A DNA stretch of 64,000 nt from an uncultured Collinsella sp. (lineage in GTDB: Bacteria > Actinomycetota > Coriobacteriia > Coriobacteriales > Coriobacteriaceae): the NCBI GenBank assembly GCA_934630375.1, contig CAKTVQ010000001.1, positions 1-64,000 of the forward strand. Direction: 5' to 3'. Below are positions 20,045 through 28,900 of this stretch, one piece after another; the first letter of the stretch is position 1, and each line of letters starts with the position of its first letter. A program made the position numbers and the translations under genes. A model generated the notes under the pieces. The model saw only the letters and a list, made by a program, of their open reading frames with translations, was not told the origin of the DNA and did not search any database.

Positions 20045-21421
20045 CTACTCCTCCACGGCCTGCGTGCCGGCGGCACGGGCCAAATCATCGATTGCCAGGG
20101 AGTCGGCGCTCAGGGCGCGATGACGCCCGTCGAGCGCGGGCTCGCCCGCCTGCTCCACGGCGAGCGACTCGCCGGTGCGCATGCACCAGGCGGCACGGCG
20201 GCCCCAAACCAGGGACTCGAGCAGGCTGTTGGAAGCCAGGCGATTCTTGCCGTGCACGCCGTTGCAGGCCGTCTCGCCGGCGGCGTAGAGCTCGGGCATC
20301 GAGGTGCGGCCGTCCTTGTCGACCCACACGCCGCCCATAAAGTAGTGCTGCGTAGGCGTAACGGGGATGGGCTCGTCCAAGATGTCGCGGCCGTCCTCCA
20401 AGCAGCGTGCGCGAATGTTGGCAAAGTGCCCGGTCACTACATCGCGCTCGACGGGGGCAAAGCTCAGCCACTCGTGCTCGGTACCGTCCTGCTTCATCTG
20501 CTCGCGAATAGCGGCGGCGACCACATCGCGCGGCTGCAACTCGTCGGTAAAGCGCTCACCGGCGGCGTTGAGCAAAATCGCGCCCTCGCCGCGGCAGCTC
20601 TCACTGATCAGGAACGTGCGGCCCGGCTGCGGCGAGAACAGGCCCGTGGGATGAATCTGCACGTAGTCCAGGTGCTCCATCGTAATGCCGTGCTCCTGCG
20701 CGATATAGCAGGCGTCGCCGGTGAGCTGCGGGTAGTTGGTCGAGTGGTCGTACACACCACCGATGCCGCCCGTCGCCCACAGCGTATGGCGCGCGTGAAT
20801 CTTAAACGACTCGCCCGCATGCACGCCCTCGGCAGCATTTGCAAGCTCATCGGCGGGACGGACCGAGTCGTCCTCGTCCACGGGCACGGCAACGATGCCG
20901 GTGCATACCGTGGCGCCGTCGCGCTCGTCGGTCAGGATATCGGTCATGGCCACGTGCTCCAGAATCTGCACGTTGTCCAGCTTGCGGACGGCCTGGAGCA
21001 GCTTGGTCGTAATCTCCTTACCCGTAATATCGGCATGGAAGGCGATGCGGGGGCGGCTGTGCGCGCCCTCGCGGGTAAAGTCGAGGCTGCCGTCGGCCTT
21101 GCGCTCAAAGTCCACGCCCATCGCCAGCAGGTCGTTGATGACCGAGCGGCTCGAGCGGATCATGATGTCGACGCTCTCGCGGCGGTTCTCGTAGTGGCCG
21201 GCGTGCATGGTGTCCTCAAAGAAGGCGTCGTAGTCCGAGCCCTCGGGCAGCACACAGATGCCGCCCTGCGCGAGCATGGAATCGCACTCGTCGACGGCGC
21301 CCTTGGAGAGCATGATCACGCGCGTGCTCGTCGGCAGATTGAGGGCCGCGTACAGGCCCGCTACGCCGCAGCCGGCAATGACGACGTCGCACTCCATGTC
21401 GGGGTATTGCTTGGTTTCCAC
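20045..21421 (-). CDS. nadB: NadB, L-aspartate oxidase
   Basis: 458 residues. This flavoenzyme oxidises L-aspartate to iminoaspartate, the first step of de novo NAD synthesis. The FAD fold is near the N-terminus (DVVIAGCGVAGLYAALNL). Further conserved parts are MLAQGGICV, IHPTGLFSP, SESCRGEGAILLNAAGERF, and the active-site region TPTQHYFMGGVWVD followed by ELYAAGETACNGVHG. The GTG start was chosen because GGGAGAGG lies 6 nt upstream; an ATG nine codons earlier has no ribosome site. It is slightly shorter than E. coli NadB (540), lacking part of the C-terminal helical domain, as is common in anaerobes. There the electron acceptor is likely fumarate or quinone rather than oxygen. Confidence 0.95.
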   Translation of the reverse strand: METKQYPDMECDVVIAGCGVAGLYAALNLPTSTRVIMLSKGAVDECDSMLAQGGICVLPEGSDYDAFFEDTMHAGHYENRRESVDIMIRSSRSVINDLLAMGVDFERKADGSLDFTREGAHSRPRIAFHADITGKEITTKLLQAVRKLDNVQILEHVAMTDILTDERDGATVCTGIVAVPVDEDDSVRPADELANAAEGVHAGESFKIHARHTLWATGGIGGVYDHSTNYPQLTGDACYIAQEHGITMEHLDYVQIHPTGLFSPQPGRTFLISESCRGEGAILLNAAGERFTDELQPRDVVAAAIREQMKQDGTEHEWLSFAPVERDVVTGHFANIRARCLEDGRDILDEPIPVTPTQHYFMGGVWVDKDGRTSMPELYAAGETACNGVHGKNRLASNSLLESLVWGRRAAWCMRTGESLAVEQAGEPALDGRHRALSADSLAIDDLARAAGTQAVEE

Positions 21422-21476
21422 AGGAATCCTCTCCCTTGAATGTGGCATGCGGGACCGTCCCTCATGCCACATTGTT

Positions 21477-22502
21477 TTAGCGCGCTGCGTACTCGAGCAT
21501 GCGGTCGAGCGTGAGCTTGGCCTGGTCGGCGGCCTCGTCCGACACGCCGATCTGCACCTCGCCCTCGCCCGTCTCCAGGCAGCGCACGAGCTTTTCGAGC
21601 GTGATGAGATCCATGTTGACGCAGGTGGGCTGCACCGCGGGGAAGTAGAACTTCTTGCCGGTGCCCTGGCAGCGGCGCTCGAGCTCGTAGAGCACGCCAC
21701 GGACCGTCACGATAATGAACTCGCTCGCGTCGGACTCCTCGGCGTACTTGATGATGCCGGCGGTGGAGCCGATGTAGTCGGCCTCGGCCAAGACGTCGGC
21801 CTTGCACTCAGGATGCGCCAGCACGAGCGCGTCGGGGTGGGCCTCCGTCGCGTCGACGATCTGCTCGACGGTGATGATGTGATGGCGCGGGCAGTAGCCG
21901 TTGTTGAGAATGACGTGCTTTTGCGGCACCTGCTCGGCTACGAAGCGGCCAAGGTTTTGGTCGGGAATGAACAGGATATGCTGCTGCGGCAGCTCGGACA
22001 CGATCTTGACGGCGTTGGAGCTGGTGACGCACACGTCGCTCCAGCTCTTGATCTCGACCGTGGAGTTGACGTAGCAGACCACGGCAAGGTCATCGCCGTA
22101 CTCGGCGCGCGCCGCATCGACTGTCTCGCGCTTGACCATGTGCGCCATGGGGCAGTCCGCGCCCGGCTCGGGCAGCAGCACGGTCTTGGTGGGGTTGAGC
22201 AGCTTGGCGCTCTCGCCCATAAACTCCACGCCGCACAGCACGATGGTATGCTGCGGCAGGCTCTTGGCGAGCTTAGCCAGGTAGAAGCTGTCGCCGACGT
22301 AATCGGCCACGGCCTGGACCTCGGGCGCCACGTAATAGTGCGCCAGGATCACCGCGTCGCGTTGGGTTTTAAGTTGCTGAATGGCCTCGACGAGCTCTGC
22401 GGGCACCAATGCCGCACGCTCCGTTGCCGTCGTTGCCGATGCTAGGCCGGCCGCGATATCGCGTGCAAGCTCCGACGCATCCATGTTCGCGCTCTGTGCC
22501 AT
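21477..22502 (-). CDS. nadA: NadA, quinolinate synthase
   Basis: 341 residues. It condenses iminoaspartate with dihydroxyacetone phosphate to quinolinate at a [4Fe-4S] cluster with a free coordination site. The three ligand cysteines appear in the right order: SDVCVTSSNA, LAHPECKADV and AVQPTCVNM. HYYVAPEVQ, GVEFMGESAKLL and LPEPGADCPMAHM also match the family. The ATG behind AGAGGGG is used; the codon before it is TTG. It is the first gene of the operon and has a promoter inside a large inverted repeat immediately upstream, the likely NiaR target. A 55-bp gap separates it from nadB. Confidence 0.96.
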   Translation of the reverse strand: MAQSANMDASELARDIAAGLASATTATERAALVPAELVEAIQQLKTQRDAVILAHYYVAPEVQAVADYVGDSFYLAKLAKSLPQHTIVLCGVEFMGESAKLLNPTKTVLLPEPGADCPMAHMVKRETVDAARAEYGDDLAVVCYVNSTVEIKSWSDVCVTSSNAVKIVSELPQQHILFIPDQNLGRFVAEQVPQKHVILNNGYCPRHHIITVEQIVDATEAHPDALVLAHPECKADVLAEADYIGSTAGIIKYAEESDASEFIIVTVRGVLYELERRCQGTGKKFYFPAVQPTCVNMDLITLEKLVRCLETGEGEVQIGVSDEAADQAKLTLDRMLEYAAR

Positions 22503-22537
22503 CAAGGCCCCTCTCTTTTGGCGAATCTTGGGGCTTT

Positions 22538-22587
22538 AGTATGACACCTAGGTTTACAGCTGACAAGACAGCTGTAAACCTAGGTGT
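22538..22587 (-). promoter_or_regulatory. nadA promoter overlapped by inverted repeat (probable NiaR operator)
   Basis: Perfect 19-bp arms lie at 22544-22562 and 22569-22587, with a core of TTTACAGCTG / CAGCTGTAAA. On the minus strand TTGTCA (22566-22561) and CATACT (22543-22538) are 17 bp apart. The operator would thus cover the -35 box and spacer. Confidence 0.75.
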
Positions 22588-22709
22588 AAAGTTGTAATAA
22601 AGATTCAATTTCGGGGCGACCCATTTTAGGCTTGGCAAGCTGAAAAGAGCCGAAATGGCCTCTTTCTAATAATTTGACCCCCTGTTTGATGCCCCAGTTT
22701 GAGGGCCGT

Positions 22710-22913
22710 GGGCAAAAAAGGGCAAATATGAGTACTGTTACCAGATTAGTAGCAGCGGTTTTCGATCCGTCAGCCCCATAAATCGCATTTTTGGACTCCG
22801 AATCCAGCGGCAGACATCCCAAAATCACGCTCGCAACGCTCCCCAGACCCGTTTTGAGCCTCATTTCGCTGTTACTAAAATAGTGACAATACTCATTTTT
22901 GGCATTTTTGCCC
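22710..22913. mobile_element. 204-bp MITE-like element with imperfect terminal inverted repeats
   Basis: Ends at 22710-22757 and 22867-22913 are imperfect inverted copies. Each begins GGGCAAAAA and continues with ATGAGTAyTGT and TAGTArCAGCG. The interior has no gene. No target-site duplication is obvious. This suggests a non-autonomous element or a large foldback RNA. Confidence 0.5.
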
Positions 22914-22933
22914 ACCAGGTCCCGCGGCGACAC

Positions 22934-22972
22934 AAAAAAGGGGCCCGGATGGCGAGATCCGGGGCCCCAAGG
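22934..22972 (-). terminator. Terminator of the adhesin gene
   Basis: A GC-rich stem with arms 22940-22950 and 22961-22972 is followed on the minus strand by six T residues, 14 nt past the adhesin stop codon. Confidence 0.88.
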
Positions 22973-22986
22973 GAATAAGGAGGCGA

Positions 22987-25900
22987 CTAGGCGCGGCGCC
23001 TCATGGCGTATGTCAGCAGCAGAACTGCCGCGCCGGCTACAAGTACGCCACCAGCCATGGCGTACGTTCCATCGCCGACCGAAGGCAAGGTGCCCTTGCC
23101 AGTCTTCTTCTTGGACTTAGAAGACGTGGTCGTCGTGGTGGTCGCGGTCTGGCTCGGGCCGGGCGTCGGCGTCGGCTTGGCGGCCTCGGCAATGGTAAAG
23201 GTCGTCTCGGCCGTGCCCGTGGTCGAAACCACGCTCAGCTTGTGCTCACCCACACCAAGCGTCTTCACGAAGCTCGTCTTGAGCGTCACGATTGTAGAGC
23301 CCGAGGTAAGAACGAAGTTATCAGCACCGACTTCCATGTCGTCGACCAGTACCGTCTTGAAGTACTTGATCGGCGCGTTCGAACGGAAGCTCAGGTCCTT
23401 GGCGGTGTCGACCGTAATCGCCTGGCCTGCGCCCTCAATAATCGTGGGGGCCAGGATCGCGATGTCCTCGGTCTTGCCCTTCTCGCCGCAGACAGTGCAC
23501 TCCTGGTGCCTCTCGCCCTTGGCCTCGGTGGTCGCCGGCCTATCGACAACCCACTCAAAGGTGTGCTCAGCCTTGTCCAGGATCTCGCCGCAGCGGCAGA
23601 TGTGCCAGTGAGCCTTGGCGTCGTGCGCCCAGCCGGAGCCGTCGGGCTCGTGCTTGAGGACGCCATCGACCGTCACGTTCACATCGCCCTCGACATCCTT
23701 GAGCTCATAGGTGCCGTCGTCGGAGAGCTTAACGGCCTTGCCGTTGACGTTGACGGCGTAGTCCTTGCCCGTAAAGTACGCGCTATCGATGCTGATGGCG
23801 AGCTTTGCGGATCCGTGCCAGTCGAGCTCGGTCGCAGTCGAGGTGAGCGTGTAGCCTACCTGGTTGCCCGGCAGCGTCACGACGAGCTTGCGGCCCGCCT
23901 TCACGGTGACCTCGGTGGCAGCAGAGGCATCGTAGTTGGTCTTGACCTGATAGCGCAACTCGTACACACCGGCGGCGAGGTCCTTGAGCTCGGTCACGTC
24001 CTTGCCCACGGCCTGATACTCAGCAGCACCCTGGGCACGCCACTCCATGGTGGCATCGATACCCGTGATCTTACCGTCCTTCTTGCCGCTCACGGTCTCG
24101 GCCACAGCCTGGACCTTCGGCGCGTCCTGTGCGGCGTTCTTGATGGAGAACTCGCAGGTCAGGCCCTCGGCGGGCAGCACGTAGTTGCCCGCAGCCTTGC
24201 CCGTCAGCTCGGCGAGGGTCGCCGTATAGGTGCCGACCTCGGTCTGGGAACCGTCAACGAATGCACCAAGGTCATCCTTGCCGATAACATTGCCGAGCGT
24301 GGCCACAGGGCAGTGCTCCTTGCCGTCGTAGACGAACTCGGTGGTGCCCCACGTCACGGTGAGCAGGCGCTGGTTAATGGTGAACGTGCCGTCGACGAAC
24401 GTAATGATGTAGTTGGGGTTGGCACCCTCGGGCTGCGTCAGCTGCAGAGCATAGCCGCCCTCGCGTACGTCGTCGCTATCCTCGCGCTCGATCTCGAGCT
24501 CAAGTGTCTCGTCTTTGACGAGCTCGCCACCGGTGACCGACCACTCAAAGACGGGGTCTTTCTCGCCGTAGGTCTTGGAGGCGTTCTGAGCAGCGACCGT
24601 GATCGCACGCGGCTTGACCTCGAGCGTCACCTGGCCCTCGACCGTCGCACCGCCGATCATCACCTTATAGGCAACGTCCAGCGTGCCGGCGTCCTTGATC
24701 TCGGGGGCAGCGGTAGACCAGGTCTTGCCGTCGTCGGTGCTGTACTCGGCCGTCGCGCCCTCGGGCAGCGCCGAAGCATTGACCGTGTGATACGCGCCGT
24801 CGTACTCGTCGGAGTAACCAGAAATGGCAGCAGCCGGGATCTCCTCACCGGGGAGCTCGTATCCGCAGACGACACACTGCTTGTGACCAAAGCCCTTCTC
24901 GGTCGCCGTGGGAGGCGTGTCAACAACCCACGTAAAGGTGTGCGCGGCCTCGTCGACCTTGCCGCCGCAGGTGCACTCGTGCCAGTGCGTGTTGCCATCG
25001 GAGAGCCACGTGTCCTTCACGGCCTCGTGCTTGCGCACGCCCTCGACCGTCACCTTCACGTCACCCTCGACGTCCTGGACGGTAAACTCGCCGTGGTCGT
25101 TGAGCGCCACGGCGTCTTCGTTGACCTTAACAACGTAGGCAGAGGGGTCGGCGAAGTAGCCGTCCTCGATGCTGATAGCAAGAGTAGCGGAGCCATGCCA
25201 GTCGAGCTCGGTCGCGTCAGCCGTGAGCTTGTAGCCGACCTGTTCGGCGGGCAGCGTCACGGCGAGCTTACGGCCTGCGGCAACCGTGACCTTAGTCGCG
25301 GTAGAAGCTTCGTGGTTGTCATCGGCGCGGTAGCGCACTTCGTACGTGCCCGCGGCAAGGCCGCTGAGCTCGGCCACGCCTTCGGGCACAGCCTGATACT
25401 CGCCCGAGTCCTTGGCGCGCCACTCCATGGTGGCGTCGACAGCCGTGATCTTGCCGTCAGCCTTGGCGCTGACGGTCTCGGCCACACCCTGAACCACCGG
25501 TGCGCCCTTGGGCGCCTTCTTGATAGAGAACTCGCACGTCAGGCCCGTTGCCGGCAGCTTGTAGTTGCCCTTGTCGACGCCCGTCAGCTCGGTGATGGTC
25601 GCCGTATGTTTGCCGGCCTTGACCGCGCCGCCGTCGACGTACGCACCGAGCTTATCGTCACCGACGACGTTGCCGAGGTCCGCCTGGGGGCAGTGCTCCT
25701 CGCCGTCGTAGGTGAACTCAGTGGTGGCGTCCCATTTCACGGTGAGCTCGCGCTTATCGATAGTGAACGTGCCGGGCTTGAACGTAATCTCGTAGTTGGG
25801 GTTGGCGCCCTCGGTCTGCGAAGCCGTCACGGCGTAGCCGCCCTTGCTCACGGTCTCGCCGCCCTCGCGGGAGACGGTGATGTCCTGGAGGGACTCGCCC

Positions 25901-28900
25901 TCGACGAGCTCGCCCTTGGTGACCTTCCAGCCCAGTCCGGGATCAACGTCGCCGTACGTCTTGGAAGCATCGGATGCCGTCACGGTGACCTTGCGAGGCG
26001 TCACCACAAGCTCGGCCTCGCCCTCGATAGCAGCTCCGTCGACGGTCGCGCTGTACTTGAACGGCAGGGTGCCGACGTTCTTGATCTCGGGGACCGTGGC
26101 AGACCAATTGACGCCACCGTCGATGCTGTACTGGACCGCCGTGCCCTCGGGCAGGGCCGAGACATCGGCAGTGTGGACCTTGCCGTCATACTCGCCGGAG
26201 TAGCCAGCAACAGAGGCTGCCGGGATTACAACCTTCTCGGAGGAGTTGTAGTCACAGACAGTGCAGTGCAAATGCTTGGATCCAGGCTTCTCGACCGTAG
26301 GCTTCTCGTCGATTATCCACTCGAAGGCATGCTCGGCAACGTCAATCCGCTCACCGCACGTGCAAACATGCCAGTGAGAAGAGCCGTCGCTCTTCCAGCC
26401 GGTGCCATCGGGCTCGTGCTTGACGATGCCCTCAACAGCAATCTCGGTGTCTTTCTCAACCTTAGAGAGTTGGTAAACGCCCTGCTCGCTAGGCTTGATG
26501 GTCTCGCCGTTTGCCTTAACAGCAAGATCCTTGGTCGCGTAATAACCATCCGCAACCGTAAGCTTAAGCGTAGCGGAGCCATGCCAGTCGAGTTCGGTCG
26601 CGTCAGCCGTGAGCGTGTAGCCCGTCTGCTCAGCCGGCAGCGTCACCTTGAGCTTTGACCCAGCGGCGATCGTAACGGTAACGGTCTCGGAGGCTTCGTA
26701 ATTCGTCGTCTTCCCGTAGCACAGGCGATAGGAACCGGGCGCCAGATTCTCAAGCTTGTCACCATCGACCAGATCGCTTGTCTTGATGAACATCATCTGT
26801 TTGCCAGGCTTGCCCAGCATCATCGACGTATCGACGCCCTCAATCTTGCCGTCATGTTTGCCACTCACGGTCTCCGCCGTCACCTTTGCATTGGGGGCGC
26901 TGTCCCGTTTGGCCTGGGCAATAGCGTACGTGCATTCAATGCGCGAAGAGGGCTTCCGATAATTAGCAAGAACTGCGTCCTCACCAATAAGATTGCTCAC
27001 ATACGCCGTATGCGTGCCAGCATTTACCTTTGCGGCGTCAACTACCTTCAGAGACACGTCGTCGCCGTTAACCAAATTAGTTATCTCTGCCGTGGGGCCC
27101 TGTTCTTGGCCGTTGTAAACGTATTGACCAACATTCCACGTCACATCGATAGTACGGCGCGTAATGGTGAACTCGCCCGCCTCAAACGTAATGTCGTAGT
27201 TAGCGTTGGCGCCCTCTTCCTGAGAAGCCGTCACCTTATACGTCTTATAACCGGTCAGAACTTTCTCGCCCTCATCACGCTTGTACGTGATACCGGAGAG
27301 CGTATCGCCCTCCATAAGGGAGCCAGCCGTCACTTCATAGGTAAAGTCGGGATCCGGATCACCATACGTTTTAGAAGCAGTAGTGGGCGCCACCGTAATC
27401 GGGCACGGCGTCACCTCGAGCGTCACCTGCCCCTCGATGTCGGAAGCACCAGGGGTAGTCACCTTATAGCCGACCGTGGTCTTGCCGACGTTTTTGATTG
27501 TGGGGGCATCCGGTTTCCACGTGGTGCCACCGTCGATGCTGAACTGAGCCGTCGCGCCAGCCTTAAGGTCCATGCTCACGGCATGCTCCTTGCCGTCATA
27601 CACGCCGACATAACCGCCGATGCACGCCGGAGGAATCTCCTCCTCGCACAGGACATAGCCGCACGTGGAGCATTGATACCGCTTTAGACCAGGCTTCTCG
27701 CTGGTAGGAGCCGTGACTTCCTCCCAGCAGAACTCATGCTTGCCTTTGTTTATTTTCTCTTTGCAACGGCACACCTGCCAGTGAGTGCCATCTGCGCCCT
27801 TGGTATTTAACCAAGTACCGTCTTTCGACGCGCAAGGACCCTCAGCAATTGTGAAGACGTTGGCCGACGAAGCGTAATGGTTGTTGTCCTCCTTAAAGCG
27901 CACTTCGTACTTCTCGGCGGACAAATGATCGATTGAAGTTTCACCGGCAGGGACGGATTTCCACCTTTTGGCCCCGAATTTTTTCCACTCATAGGTCTCA
28001 TTCAGGTTGGAAAGCGACCCGTCATTGAGGAAATGCGCGCTTTCGTCCTTGACCTTGACACCCGTGCCGGCGCTAGCGATATAACTCCACGGGACAGGCT
28101 GGCTGGCCGGCGTGATCTCGATCTTAACCGACCCGCTCTTTGTCACATAGTCATTCGCGGTGATGCGGTAATTGACCGTTACGGAGCAGACCTCGTCCCC
28201 GTCATCACGCTGAACATCCGTATAACTCGGAGCCTTCGTTGTCCATTTGTCGCTCCCATCAACGTTGTACTCGATCGTCATGTCGGCAGGAGCATTTTCC
28301 ACCGAGATGTTGACGCCATGCGGCTGCCCGTCATAGACGCCCTCGAATCCCTCGGCCGTCACATTTTCGAACTGCGTGCCCGTGATGGTCCAGCGTGCGA
28401 ATGTCGAGCCTGTGTAGTTGCCCATGCCCTTGATATAGACCAAGTAGTACGGGTAATAGGAATTGGAGCTGGGAGGATCGACCGCACTCACCGTGCTATA
28501 CGTCGGGTCACTATCAATCTCGTAGTCACCATCCTTGACGAAATACGACCAGCTTTGAGTGTCGTAGTTGTAGACCTTAACAGAGAAACTCGGCGTAATC
28601 TTCTTACCCGTCCACGGGTACGCACGAACTGTCTCACCATTGATCTTGGTGTCTTCTCCGCCATTATTGAATTCAAACGTGATCCCGCTGACATCGCGCA
28701 AATCAAGCGGCTTAATCTGGAACTCGCGAGTAAGCGTTAGGGCGTCATCCTGGCCATCGACCTTAACTTTGGACTCGATACGGTAAATACCTGCATCTTT
28801 AGGAACACATTCCAGTGCCTCGCCCTCGCCGTCGCCCCACTTCGTAAGCTTGTAATACCTGGATTCGAAGATATGAACGCTTCCTGTCGAGACGATATCG

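Larger units (their letters stand above)
22503..22986. other. 484-bp intergenic region between nadA and the adhesin gene
   Basis: It holds the nadA promoter and operator, about 120 bp without visible features (22588-22709), a MITE-like element (22710-22913) and the adhesin terminator. A 117-residue minus-strand frame crosses the element but has no ribosome site and no recognisable protein. Confidence 0.7.

Noticed and set aside
22580-22933. A 117-codon minus-strand frame after nadA
   Set aside because: It runs through the MITE-like inverted repeats and the nadA operator, has no ribosome site and looks like no protein.
23242-26658. An 1138-codon plus-strand frame opposite the adhesin repeats
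   Set aside because: An antisense frame of a repetitive, GC-rich gene; its residues show no domain, and the repeats simply mirror the adhesin repeats.
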